Of a stretch of 64,000 bases of DNA, positions 10,211-22,660 are shown piece by piece. This stretch comes from Muricea muricata. Its lineage: Eukaryota; Cnidaria; Anthozoa; Malacalcyonacea; Plexauridae. Every line of letters starts with the position of its first letter. Position 1 is the stretch's first letter. Location of the stretch: assembly GCA_963855995.1 (NCBI GenBank), contig OY979725.1, forward strand, positions 13,062,383 through 13,126,382, given 5' to 3'. A program made the translations under genes and the position numbers. Below the pieces are notes generated by a model. That model was not told where the DNA came from and did no database searches. It worked only from the letters and a program-made list of their open reading frames with translations.

Positions 10211-11356
10211 TTATAGGCTATTAAGTAAATAAATCATTTTACGAAAAAGAAATTGTGGCAGACAGCAATGTCGAAACGGTTGAGTGCTAACAAGAATTTT
10301 TATTGCATTATGACATGAAAGAACTCTTAGGACTGCAATACTGACTTTTTTTATACTTTTGTGTCACAGTATATTTTGTCGATAGGATCATTTCACTGGT
10401 AAAACAGTTAGTGCAGATGGATCTTCTTAGAAAAATAGATACAAGAATAATTTCTTATGACATTTTAAAATTTAAGTGTGTTGTCGTTTACAAAGCCGGG
10501 TGTGCATTAACTGTGCTTCGGTGTATTTCAAGGGCAGGTTGTTTAAAGAAGTGATAAAAGTTAACTATGATTAATGGAAACGTCAACCAATCAGAACAAT
10601 GCAGTTTGTAGAAAACAGTGATTAAAAGAGTGATTAATTTGCCTCTCAGCCTTTGCCGTTACGGGAGGTGGTTCGGTCGCGATATATATCACTGGTCTTC
10701 GGGACTTCGAGCTAGTTTTCCCGGCACAAATTTCAACCAATCGTATGATGGCATGATCACATGATGTGGCCCCCACTGTGACATTTGAGGGGCTCCGTAC
10801 GGGATTCGTCGACTTGCTTGCGGACGGACGTCGGATTTGCTCGTGGACGTCGGAAAAAACCGAGTTCAAATTTTTTGTCTCCCTGTCTCAATGAAATGGC
10901 GCGTGTGAAAAACTTTAGAAGAAACTTGAAACAATCCTGCCTTTATTTTAAGGTAATTCGCTTTATTTTTTATCAGTACCTGTAGAAGAGTATTTAGATC
11001 TGTTGTATAGATACATTTTATGTACAACCAGGCCAAATTGAGCAAAATATTTGAACATACAAGTTGTGTACTAAGGCTTAGTATTTCGCACGTGTCTGTA
11101 GGCATTAAATTTCCGGCAGTTTACAGAAAAACATTTGTACATTTTTAAGTGGTTAATTGTGCATTGCAATATTTTCTTGTAACTGACTGGAAAGTTTGCA
11201 AATTGCGTGCCACAGATTTCAAAAATTTACTATAAAATACATAGGGAACATCAAAAGTGTGCAACAGAGATCTTGGTTGCACGACACAAACTTTCCAGAC
11301 TGGTTCCTGTGCTGCACAGGAGTGGTTAAAGGCCCTGAAAGGGGTACTGCCATTTG
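10211..11356. other. Intergenic, no supported gene
   Basis: AT-rich with short chance frames only. A weak inverted repeat (ACTGGAAAGTTTG against its complement) lies at about 11186-11305. Confidence 0.4.
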
Positions 11357-11598
11357 CAATTCACCATAGCAAAAAAGATGGCGACATGTTGATTTTACCA
11401 GAATGCATTGTGAGTATCAAGTAAGAATACCTGGGAAAAGATTACAAGACACAAAGCTAAAGGATTGAAATTTGAACATAAGTGAGAAATTAACCTATTG
11501 TCTTCAAACGATGTTAATTTGCCTTTCTAAACGATTTCAGACCGCAGTGCATTCTGGTAAAATCGACATCCGCCATCTTTTTTCCTATGGTGAATTGA
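11357..11598. mobile_element. MITE family M1, copy 1
   Basis: The ends CAATTCACCATAGCAAAAAA and TTTTTTCCTATGGTGAATTG are inverted, and inside them GATGGCG...ACCAGAATGCATTG pairs with CAGTGCATTCTGGTAAAATC. Related copies lie at 18862-19112 and 21428-21678. Confidence 0.75.
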
Positions 11599-13442
11599 GC
11601 CCGCACATGTGTTATTTACATGTTTGTTTCGTATTATAAAACTTCATGTTTGTTGGCCAAAATTTTCATGTTGCTATTGGTGGAACCAATTTTACTAAGG
11701 CCTATGGGCAGAACCAATGTTACTAAGGCCTTTTGGTAGAGCCAGTGTTGCCAAGGCCTGCCTCAGTATGTCTAAGGTATGCCATTCAATAGTGATTGTA
11801 AAGCCCCTGTGAGTTAACACTGTCTGGAGCATCTTGTTCTGTAAAATATGGATTTGATCCATGCATAGAAATTTCAGTGGTATCAGAGTGGAAAATAATG
11901 CAATCACACCCTCAAACTTCACAGCAATTCATAACTCCCTGCTAAAGTTTCAGGCTGGAATGAGAATCATTGCAAGCAGAACATTTCAATTTATAAAAAA
12001 ATAGTTAAGAGCTATAATATTACACCTAGTGGTACAATTATAGAATACCCGGCCACATAGGGTTAGTGTTATGGTTTGGGTCAGAGTTAATGTTAGGGTT
12101 TTGAACTGGCTCGGTATTCTACGATTGCTCCACATTAATGTCAAAGAATCTCTTATATCACTATCTAAATGCATGTTTTGTTAACATATGCCACTAGAAA
12201 TTGAGTTTCAACACCATGTTTGGATCGACTCAAACAGCTTGTGTCAGCGGTATCACTCACGTCCAACTATTGACATTATTATGACATGTCCAACTATTGA
12301 CATTATTATGACACGTCCAACTATTGACATTATGCAATTCTGTATATTATCTTATTCTGAATATTCTCAAATGATTTCAAAACAACGGACACAGACCAGG
12401 GTTTGCAAAACCACCTGTCTTATGGCCAAGTGAAAAATCGCATAATAGGAAGAAATCCAGACATGTCTACTCAAATTTTAATGTGGTTACTTTAAATATA
12501 TAACTTTAAAATCCTCTTTAGTAAATGACATGTTGCAAGGATGCTTAATGAGCTGATGAGGATGAATTAAGGCTGCTGCTGAACACTGCTGATGATAAGT
12601 GCACAGAAGGTCTCAATATTTTTATTTTTTTCAGTTTGAAATGCTTTGAATACTCTATGGTTTTCATCAATAAGTGGTCATGTTTTGGCAATGTTTCTCA
12701 AAATGATACATAATTCTTTTATCTGTTACAAGAAAGACAATGTTGAATGTCATTTTCAACATTATTGTACAACAATTGGGACATTGTAAATTGTAAATTG
12801 CAGTTTCATTCTTATCTATAATTTGATCGTCATTTTGTGTGACCACTTATCATGGAAATTGTCGTGTGCTCGAGGCATTTTAATCTTAGAAAAAGTCAGA
12901 TAATGATGAACAGTGTTTGCTTTAAATAAATATTACTTCTGTTTGGCCTAATAGTTTTAAAAAACACATTAGAAGGTTTTGAAAGATTTGAAACAATAAA
13001 TCCTAGTGCCTTGAGGGTTTTTTTAGATATTGAAAATTATGTCAAATTTCAGGCTCTTGTTTTTGTTGGTTTATTTGCCAGTTAATCAATTAGCTTTTTC
13101 GGAAGATAAGTTATGCCTGGCTAAGTTGAGACAATGATTGCATATAGTGCTGCTTATTAATGTTTAGAACTTCATGTGGACAAAAAGTCAGTTACAATTG
13201 AAACAGCATTCTCTGCAAGACCAATTTTGCTTTCTGTCATCTTTTTCTGGGAATTTCTGCAACACAGTAATCAGTAACTGTGTTTCTAAACAACACTACT
13301 CTTTTTCTGAAGATTGTTGCCATGGAAATTTTGTAGTAGGCCTAAATGCATGATTATCAATGTGTTTTAACTTGCTAATTTGTTTAAGTTATAAAACAAT
13401 TGAGTTTGTCATTATCTGACTTTGTAATGTGTGTTATGCTAT
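11599..13442. other. Intergenic, with a 27-bp tandem repeat at about 12260-12335
   Basis: There is no supported gene. A 27-bp unit containing GTCCAACTATTGACATTAT is repeated three times near 12260-12335, the last copy being cut short. Confidence 0.5.
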
Positions 13443-14303
13443 TTAAACCCTAGGTAGCCCAAAATTGCTTAGTGTTTTGATAATTCAAACATCCATTCAG
13501 TTTTACATTGAGGTCTGTGGCGTACCGGTAGTTGCGTAATTGTATATATATTAATAAGGTTGGCAACTAAATACAAATTATTACAATTTTACGATCTATC
13601 AACTCAAGAATATCGACAAAAAACATTGAAAATATACCAGTTAACACAAAACAAACTACATAACTATAAAATTTGATATTTTTACTTGCTTCCTGGTAAG
13701 TTTTTTAGTTGCAAACGTCTCGAAAAATAATGAAAATTTAGCAAAGTATTGCGTTGTTATATTTTTTTTTCACCGTAATGATGCTGGATGGTGTTTACCT
13801 GATACTGGTTTTCGCTTCAAACGACGAAGCAGTGATTTCATTGGCTGCTGAAATTACTGAAATTGAGTTTATTGGCTGCTGAAATTTCAGTAATTTCAGC
13901 AGCCAATGAAATCACTGCTTTGTCATTTGAAGCAAAAACCAGTATCAGGTAAACACCATCCAGCATCGTCACGGTGAAAGAATATAACAACACGCAATAC
14001 TTTGCTAAATTTTCATTATTTTTCGAGTCGTTTGCAATCAAAAAACTTGCCAGAAAGCTAGTCAAAACATCAAATTTTATAGTTATGTAGTTTGTTTTGT
14101 GTTAACTGGTATATTTTCAATGTTTTTTGTCGATATTCTTGAGGTGATAGATCGTAAAATTGTAATAATTTGTATTTAGTTGCCAACCTTATTAATATAT
14201 ATACAATTACGCAACTACCGCTACGCCACAGACCTCAATGTAAAACTGAATGGATGTTTGAATTTATCAAAACACTAAACAATTTTGGGCTACGTAGGTT
14301 TAA
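13443..14303. mobile_element. Large foldback element bounded by TTAA (piggyBac-like MITE)
   Basis: The whole 860 bp is an inverted repeat with ~400-base arms meeting near 13865. The left end reads TTAA-ACCCTAGGTAGCCC and the right end GGGCTACGTAGGT-TTAA, so a TTAA target duplication flanks 13-14-base tips. No transposase is encoded. TTAA duplication is typical of piggyBac-type elements, so mobilisation by such an enzyme is inferred. Confidence 0.8.
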
Positions 14304-17300
14304 ACATGAAGATAATTGAGGTGATTTATCAGACACAGAAACATTTTTACTGTACTCAAATTCGAAGCACTGTCAACGAGTGAGTTTGTTCCTGTCAGAG
14401 GACCTATAGTTGGTGATGAATTTTTCTGAACTATTTTCAGCTTGAATCTCTACTCAAATTAAGGACACATTGCTTTTTGTTTTGCCTCCTGGTTTGTCAT
14501 CTCAATCATCTTTTGTTTACATTGACTTTGAGTGTTTCTTTGGAAAGTTTGTCTGAAAATCACAACAGTTTTGGATCTTGCTGGAGCATAATTTGGTTAT
14601 TTTATTTTGAGGAAATTTCAGAACTCATTGAAGTACACACTTCTCAAAATGTAAAAAATTCTTTGTAATGTTTTGCCACATTTTATATTCAAAGCAGACT
14701 TTGTGATTTTGTGGCAGAACTTTCCTCCTTAAGGATGAAATACTTAAGGCCAAAATTAGCTGGCATATTATTGTCTTTACATTGCAAAGTGGAACTTGTT
14801 TGGAATTGAGGTGAACTGAAGCAGTGCATTTTGATTTTAAGGGAAGTATGAAATGGTTAAATTGAAAGGAAATTATTTATCATGCATAATTCATAAAACA
14901 AAACTGCAACTAGACAACATGCAAATTTTGTGAGCTGTTGTATATTAAAGAAAAATGTAAAAAGTATTCAAAAGGTTGTGAGAATTTAAGGAAAAATTGC
15001 ATATGAGTTGCAACAATACTTGAACGATTCCAAAATTGACAGTCATGCAAGACTTGCATACTTGATAAGCAAACATAAAAGAGCTCTCATGCATGATTAG
15101 AAAACAGGATTTTTATTTTGAAAGCTAAGCATTGATACTCGTGATTCAGTAAGATTTATTAGAGTTCTTCATATTATGCAGACTTGAAACAGTTGGTATT
15201 GGGTAATTTTGGATTTTACAGATTTTTTAACATAAATTTAGCTTGTTGAATGTCAGGTATTTTCTATTAGTGATTAAAAATGTCTCACATCAGAAAATTA
15301 TATCAGAAAATTAGTTTGGAAGCTGATTTGATAAAAGTTAAATTGTTATGGTTGCATCATTTTTCTTTAACCTTCAAAAGCCTTTTTGCTTGAACTTTTC
15401 ATATTGTCTGATTGTTGCAAATTTTTTATACATCTGTATCACATGCTTCAGTTCAAGTGTACTTTTCAAAGAGTTCCACTTTGTAGAAGTAGTATAGTAA
15501 TAATGGTATAAGAAAACAGGTTTGCATGGCTTCTGAACATGGTCTTTTCAACAAGTAAGTAAAGATAAAGTTTATGCTTCAAAGAGATCTGTTTTTAACC
15601 TGACAAGAATACTGTATTTATTGACCAAAATTCATTGTTTTCGAGTCTTCTGCTGTACAGACATTGAAATATTCTATGCGTTCAGTTGCTAATAGGTTTG
15701 TTTGTATTTGTTACTTGTGAAACTCATTAATAATTCATAAAGAAAACACAAAAGAAATCATAAGCGTGAAGGAGTCTGTATACTCTGATACAGAATTTTG
15801 TTGATTTTCATAACTTTTAACTTTGATTTTCTCGTCTTATATTTATAATTTCAAAATTACTTCACAAACTGATCTATAAAATTGGAGAGTTTCACAAGCT
15901 ATTTTCAACATTCGCGTCCGTGTTGTATCAGATATACAACTCTCGCCTTCGGCTCGAGTTTGTATATGCTGATACAACATGGCCGCTCATGTTGTAAATA
16001 GTACTTACCATATTTGGTCAATTTCAATTTGCTATTGGAAAAAACGTCCAGCTTTAGTTTTGAAAAATTATAAGAATTGAAAAGAAATTCTAAGAATTAT
16101 TTTAGATTTAGTACAATTAGTACTTTAGATGCTGTATGCTGCATCTATGTAAAGTAAGTTAAATTTGGTAGAAAAAAATAATTTTTTTCAAATCTCATTT
16201 GTTGACAAGTCTTATTCTAAAACTGCAGAACAAAACATTCCTTTTTTGTGCGTCATAAAACAGTTCAAATTTGTATTTAACGCGTATTTTTCTTAGCAAA
16301 ACAAGTAAATATACAGCGAAAAATACATAGATTTGATTTAACTTTATAAAGCATTAAGAAGATAAGAACGAGTCAAAAACATTTGAAGTTTTTGTTTATT
16401 AGCTTTTTCAAACTGCCAATTATAAATTTGGCTTTATCTCCAATAAATTACGTCTTGTCAGGTCTAAAAACTAATGTGAGATATATGGCTTATAAGATGG
16501 AATTGATTACGTTTTTGAATTTTCTTTTTGGAACTTGACAAAAACAGAGATGCGGTTTGTAAGGTTTTTTTACCACACATTCCTTTGATAAGTTTTATAA
16601 GGTACATTCAAGAAGATATTACAAAATGCCAAGGCAATTTAGAGATAAGGATATTTATTTAAAGGAATCGCTAATTCAGCTCAAAAGACTTGGTGTATAT
16701 TCTTGTATTTCAACTAGTCTCGTCCGTCTTGCTTAGCTACCTAAAACTTATCATTGTTTTATCATTGCTTTTAATTAATCATGTTGCTTTAAATACTTGG
16801 GTAAAATTACGGCCAATTTTATGGGGAAGTTCATCCATAATCATTTTCACGCATAAACGTTGACAAAAAGGAATACGAGTGTTCTTATTTCCATTTCTTT
16901 AATTTATTATATCTTTAAGCCATATATTTCACTGTAATTATAAAACAACTTGATGTTATGTTTTGCAATTATTCCGTGCTTGAAAAATTTAATTATTCGC
17001 TCCCAGTTGTTTTGTGATTATTTATCTTGAAGTATAAACATTTATCTTTAATACACCAAGTTTTTTAGGACTTGTGTTTATTCACTCGTGATTGACTTGT
17101 GTTCGTTCACCTATGTTCATTCATTTGTGTTAAACGCAATGTTTATTGTCCTATTTGTGCCATGTTCTGTTTTCTTCTATTGTTATTTGAATAAGTACAA
17201 GTTTGTGGTAGTTAATCTTTTTTTATTGTTATTCAAATTGTAATCTTTACAAATTTTTTTCAATAAATTGTTTACAAGATTTACGTGTGACCCCTTTTAA

Positions 17301-17350
17301 CTAAAAATTCAATTCCCATGGGAATTGAGAAATTGAATAAAAAAAATCCC
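14304..17350. other. AT-rich intergenic DNA, no supported gene
   Basis: About 3 kb of low-GC sequence without a coding frame. The one structure I see is the foldback at 15907-15995, listed separately. Confidence 0.5.
15907..15995. repeat. Short foldback with CTCGCCTTCGGCTCG core
   Basis: Arms such as GTGTTGTATCAGATATACAA pair across a core reading CTCGCCTTCGGCTCGAG. The same core type recurs at 20009-20157 and 29068-29160. Confidence 0.65.
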
Positions 17351-17475
17351 CCTACCCCAGCCAGCTCCCCAAGCGCTACTTCCACCTAAGTAGAAGTACT
17401 TATACATGTAGTACAAGTACTTCTACTTATTTACGGTGGAAGTAGCACTCGGAGAGCTGGCTGGGGTAGCCGGCA
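17351..17475. mobile_element. Short foldback element
   Basis: CTACCCCAGCCAGCTC on the left pairs with GAGCTGGCTGGGGTAG on the right, and GCTACTTCCACC with GGTGGAAGTAGC inside. It is about 120 bp and non-coding. Confidence 0.7.
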
Positions 17476-18418
17476 AAGAGAAGACCAACTTTGCAAATGT
17501 TAATGCAATTGCTAAGTTGATCTTCCCTAGAGAGCAGCCGCGCATACCTAGCAAATTAAAACAACAAACGTTAGTGACTTAAGTACTTAGCATGCAAATT
17601 TGATTCCCAAAGCCAAAATGACAAGTGCCCCCCGCTGATCCTACCAACTGCCTACCTGCCTCAGTTCTAAGCTGTCTTCCTCAGTTCTAAGCTCCTGCAT
17701 TCCATTCGTTACCTTCACTTTCCTCACCATCGCACAGTCACTCACAGCTGATAAACCCGCATGCACCACCACCACCCCGACTGCCACCCATGCAATTACG
17801 AAAATTAAAAGACTTAAAACTTCTGTAAAGTATGCATTTTAAATTCAATTTATTTGGATATTTTAGGCCAAGCGTAAACAGAACAGGTCGTATATAAAAG
17901 CAGGTAAGAATTCTACGTAAATTTACTTGCGAAATAAAAAACCTAATTCGCATTTTGTGAGTTAATAGTATAGATCAATTTAGTTGATGTTGAAACCTAC
18001 TCTTAACTGTTTTGTTGGAAGTGACGTAGATTTTGGTTTTTAAGCATACTTTCAAAAATTTTAATTCCTTCAATAAGCCTAACCCCATGCAACTTACACG
18101 CGGCTCACACCCTCGCAGTCCATACATTTAGCTAATAAATTACGTTATAAACAAAAAAGCAAAATAAAAAGATAAATTACGTTATCTCTAGCTACTTAAA
18201 CCCACTTAGACTGAGTATTTGATTGAGTTTTCAAACGTAAAACCTTAGCTGAAAGGGCATGGGCTTTTCGTTGTGTTAACTGGTCTGAAGTAAAAATGAA
18301 CCTGATACTTACCAAAGTCTAAGGCTGGGTCAAATAAGAGTGAGAATTATGCGAAAATATAAAGCAAATGAAACCCAACTAAAGTCGTGTTTATATTAAG
18401 ACCCATCTATGGCAATTT
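17476..18418. other. Intergenic, nothing recognised
   Basis: I see no coding frame, RNA gene or clear repeat in this stretch. Confidence 0.4.
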
Positions 18419-19960
18419 AAATCCTTAACTGTAGCTGACATGCAATTTTTAATGTCCCGAAAGTTAGTATAGTTACTCTATATAGTTCAAATCTTAAAAC
18501 TTTGCCGTAATTCTCACACTTATTTAACCGAAACGCCTTCATTTGCATGGTACCTCGCAGCTGCTCTCAAAACACCTTCGTAATTTGCTTTAGTGTACAC
18601 AAACAATGACTTAATTGTCCCATTGTTCCTGCTTACTAAAACAAATCTGAAAGCACCAAGATACTTATCATATTAGTAATCAAAGAGGATTCGCATTATG
18701 CAGTAATTAGTCTCACCATGAACAGACACATTACCATCAAAACAAAGCATGCTGTATTCCCATGGGAATTTAAAATGCACAAAGAAATATAATGATCCTA
18801 CTGATTTGCATGGATGTATGAACCAAATTAACTGAGAAACAAAGAAATGATATATTCCCTTGGGAATTTACTGTTGCAAAAAGATGGCGGATGTTGATTT
18901 TACCAGAATGCATTGCGGTCTGAAATCGTTTAAAAACTTAAGGTAAATTAACCTCGTTTGAGGAACAGGCAGATGGGTTATTTTGTCACTTGTGTTAACA
19001 TTCCGTCCATTAGCTTATCTTAAATATCATTTCACTGCTATTCTTGATTGATACCCGCATTGGGTTCTGGTAGGGTCGGCATGCCACCATCTGTTTTGCT
19101 ACGGTGAATTGGAATTGAAGTCACATTTTCTCGCTTTTTAACCAGAGAACACATTCTTTGAAGGTAGAACGACGGAATTGATCGTTTACAATCGACGCCA
19201 TCTTGGTTGACGTTTGAAACACATGGCAACCACAAGGTATCTGTTCATTATATCTGGTCCTATCGGGCCATACATCTTTAAAGTATCATTCATAATACGC
19301 TAAAACTAACGATGAAATAGTAAATTGACACAAGTACTTCGCTGTAAACAGCTGAAGTAACCGGCAGAGTCAACCAAGATGGCGCCCAATCACACGAAAT
19401 GACGTCATGTGCAAACCAAGAATAGTGACAAAATGCATCAACTATAATTTAGTGGCATTATTACGAAACTTATTTTTGTATAACGTTCAGTCCTACATGT
19501 TATTTTGTTTTGTTTTTAGAAATATCCAAATCCAAATGTTAGAGACGAAATTTCCAGGCGTTAAGGTATTTTTTCTTTAAAAAATATTGTCGACATTTAC
19601 CATATTTTTACCTGTTTTTTGACTCGAAAATTGACTGCCAAACTCCTAGATATTCTATTTAATTATGTTGTTGAATGTATTTGATATCAATGTTATTTCA
19701 ATCCAATTTTTTTTCACTTAATTTCATGTCTTTTCTTTTTCATTAACGAGAAATATCTATTAAATCCTCTTTGATCCCTCAATAATAAGTATCTTGTTTT
19801 CTACTAACTTGCACATTACCACTACTTTCAATTACAATGTCGTGCCTTCTCATTCTTGTGGATTGTTGTTTTGTGGGTCTTGTTGTCCAGTATCGTTCAT
19901 TCTTTTCTCTTCTTGTGCGTTTTTTTCACATCCCATCACCCTTTGCAATAGTAGAAAGAA
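18419..19960. repeat. Segment repeat R, copy A (uninterrupted)
   Basis: This ~1.5-kb stretch is repeated downstream at 20384-22660. Landmarks shared by both copies include AACCGAAACGCCTTCATTTG, CCCATGGGAATTTAAAATGC, the M1 MITE, and AAATATCCAAATCCAAATG. Copy A lacks the two insertions of copy B and so provides the empty sites. Confidence 0.75.
18862..19112. mobile_element. MITE family M1, copy 2
   Basis: Left part GCAAAAAGATGGCGGATG and right part CCACCATCTGTTTTGC are inverted, with a GGTGAATT end as in the copy at 11357-11598. It lies inside segment repeat R copy A. Confidence 0.65.
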
Positions 19961-20008
19961 TTAAGTCATGAGATGATAGTTACGAATAATTTATAAACTA
20001 TAACATAT

Positions 20009-20157
20009 TAAACAATTATTGGGTGAGGTTTTTGTGATATGCGGAATTATCAATGTCGAGGTAAGAGTTATCAGCCGAGCCGAAGGCGAGTCAGATAACT
20101 CTTACCGAGACATTGATAATTTTGCATATCACAAAAACCGAATCCGATAATTGTTTT
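20009..20157. repeat. Foldback with CCGAGCCGAAGGCGAG core
   Basis: AGGTTTTTGTGATATGC pairs with GCATATCACAAAAACC and GGTAAGAGTTATC with GATAACTCTTACC across a core of CCGAGCCGAAGGCGAG. It is related in core to 15907-15995 and 29068-29160. Confidence 0.7.
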
Positions 20158-20587
20158 ATTATACATTGTAAGTCTTTTTCTTCGAGCAATTGACGAATTT
20201 CGCCTTCGGAAGAGCTTAAGAAGCAAGATGCCATAACATGAAACAGAAAATATAAAAAAAATGATGTTGCCATGCCAACCATTGATGCTAACGAATACCG
20301 AATACTGCAATAATCTGCACCGTAGGCTCAACATCCAGATAACTCAACAGATTCACTAAAGTTGTTTTTTTTGGCAACTTATATCTTTAAGTGTAGATGA
20401 CATGCAATTTTTAATGCCGTAATTCTCACACTTATTTAACCGAAACGCCTTCATTTGCATGGTACCTCGCAGCTGCTCTCAAAACACCTTCGTAACTTGC
20501 TTTAGTGTACACAAACAATGAATTAATTGTCCCATTGTTCCTGCTTACCAAAACAAATCTGAAAGCACGAAGGTACTTATCATATTA

Positions 20588-21241
20588 TACAGGGTGTCCC
20601 AAAAAAATTCAAAAACTATTGAAAATGATCTATTGTTAACATTTGGATGCACTAGCACTTGTTGAAAAATTAAAATATCTTTGTAAAGTACGTTTGTTTT
20701 GCTCATGCGAATTTACATTTGTAGATTGTTTTCTTTAAATAAAATAACCCATGCATAAAATTTGATTGCATTTTTACAGTCAAAATACAAAAAGTGTCCC
20801 ACTTCCGCTTCTGTACTCTGTTGTGATCTACTGTACTTTGTTCTGTTTTTCAGTAGCGAGGAGCGATTTATTTGCAAATATCGCAACTATCGTTTTTGAA
20901 ATGATATGTTTCAACAAAGTAAGTGTTTTTCGATGATAAATGGTGCGAAATATGTATTTTATTGCGTTTAATCGATATCTAATACGGAAAAATACAACAA
21001 ACTACAGTAAATCGCAACAGACTACAGAAGCGGAAGCGGGACACTTTTTGTATTTTGACTGTAATATGCACTCGTAGGTTTAGTTTTTTTGTCTGGCATA
21101 AAAATGGTTAACACTGAGTATTACTATTAATTATGACGGTTATGTCATTATCCACTCGTGGATTCAATTTAGTGCTAGGCTTTGAAATTCTAACAATAGA
21201 TCATTTTCAATAGTTTTTGGGTTTTTTTTGGACACCCTGTA
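20588..21241. mobile_element. Mariner-like MITE (TA-bounded, CAGGGTGTCC termini)
   Basis: The left end TACAGGGTGTCCC and right end GGACACCCTGTA are inverted, with pairing through CAAAAACTATTGAAAATGAT for about 50 bases. Copy A of the surrounding repeat shows the uninterrupted site (CATATTAGTAATC). TA borders with CAGGGTGTCC tips fit Tc1/mariner-type elements. No transposase frame remains. A second foldback is nested inside at about 20774-21063. Confidence 0.8.
20774..21063. mobile_element. Inner foldback nested in the mariner-like MITE
   Basis: ACAGTCAAAATACAAAAAGT on the left pairs with ACTTTTTGTATTTTGACTGT on the right, and CCGCTTCTGTA with TACAGAAGCGG inside. It lies off the ends of the outer element, which suggests a separate insertion or an old subterminal repeat. 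Confidence 0.65.
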
Positions 21242-21427
21242 GTAATCAAAGAGGATTCGCATTATGCAGTAATTAGTCTCACCATAAACAGGCACATCAC
21301 CATTGAAACATAGCATGCTGTATTCCCATGGGAATTTAAAATGCACAAAAAAAATGATGAATCCTACTGATTTTCATGGGATGTATGAATCAAATTAACT
21401 GAGAAACAAAGAAATGATATATTCTCT

Positions 21428-21678
21428 TGGGAATTTACTGTAGCAAAAAAGATGGCGGATGTTGATTTTACCAGAGTACAATGCGGTCTGAAATCGTTTA
21501 AAAACTTAAGGTAAATTAACCTCGTTTGAGGAACAGACAGATAGGTTATTTTCTCACTTGTGTTAAAATTCCATCCATTAGCTTAGCTTATTATCATTTC
21601 ACTGCTATTCTTGATTGATACCCGAATTGAATTCTCGTAAAATCGACATGCCACCATCTGTTTTGCCACGGTGAATTA
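21428..21678. mobile_element. MITE family M1, copy 3
   Basis: It has the same layout as the copies at 11357 and 18862: GTAGCAAAAAAGATGGCGGA on the left, CCACCATCTGTTTTGCCAC on the right. It is part of segment repeat R copy B. Confidence 0.65.
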
Positions 21679-21729
21679 GAATACAAGTCACATTTTCTCG
21701 CTTTTTAATCAGAATAGTGACAAAACTAA

Positions 21730-22252
21730 TTAAAGGGAAATGGCAACAAGATTTTTTATCGTCTCATTTGAAAGAGACTCCAAAAAAATATACAGAAGTC
21801 TATTACAGAATTTTTACATCTTCCTTATTTCGTGAAATATTTTCATTTAAAATGTTAAGTTGTCCGCCATTTTGAATATTTGTGGACATGCACGATACGT
21901 CACAACAGGGGTCACGCGATTTTTTTTCTTACCACACAATGATTAATATGCTCTTATAACCGCATGCACGGTAGGTGTTTCGGATTTCAGCACGGACTAA
22001 GAAGATTTTAAACAATATTTGATTGTTGGTAGGTATTTAGGTGCAGCTTCGACGGGTTATCCCTGTTGTGACGTCACCAAAACATTTTAATGAGGTTAAA
22101 AATTAATCCAAGATGGCGTACAGTTCATTGATTTAGGTTAGAATATCTTCCAAAGTAAAACAGATATAAAATTTTGCAATAGATTTCTATACATTGTTTT
22201 AGAGTCTCTTTCAAATGAGACAGTTAAGTTTTTTGTTGCCATTTCCCTTTAA
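21730..22252. mobile_element. TTAA-bounded MITE (AGGGAAATGGCAACAA termini)
   Basis: The left end is TTAA-AGGGAAATGGCAACAA and the right end TTGTTGCCATTTCCCT-TTAA, with further pairing of CTCATTTGAAAGAGACTC. Copy A of the surrounding repeat shows the corresponding empty site (AATTTAGTGG). It is non-coding and piggyBac-like by target choice. Confidence 0.8.
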
Positions 22253-22660
22253 GTGGTATTACGAAACTGATTTTGTGAAACTTTCAATGCTACATATCAT
22301 TTTTGTTTTGTTTTTAGAAATATCCAAATCCAAATGATAGAGACCAAATGTCCAGGCGTTAAGGTATTGTGTTTCTTTTTGCTTGATTTTTTTGGACTCG
22401 AAATTTACTATGTAATTACTTTCTCGAAAAGTAATTTTTTATAAAATTTTTCTCTTCAATAAAGATTTAGTGAATCCTCTTTGATCTCAATAATAAGTAT
22501 CTTGTTTTTCTACTAACTTGTAAATTACCAGTACTTCCTATTGCAATGTAGTGTCTTTTTATTCTTGTGGATTGTTATTGATTTGTGGGTGTTGTCGTCC
22601 AGGATCGTTCATTCAGATCTTTTCTCTAGCGTTTTTCACATCCCATCACCTTTTGCAGTA

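Larger units (their letters stand above)
20384..22660. repeat. Segment repeat R, copy B (carries two insertions)
   Basis: This is the second copy of the 18419-19960 segment in the same orientation. It is longer because an element of 654 bp (20588-21241) and one of 523 bp (21730-22252) sit in positions that are intact in copy A. Confidence 0.75.

Noticed and set aside
13838-14065. 75-codon frame on the minus strand
   Set aside because: It lies across one arm of the TTAA foldback element and has no protein features.
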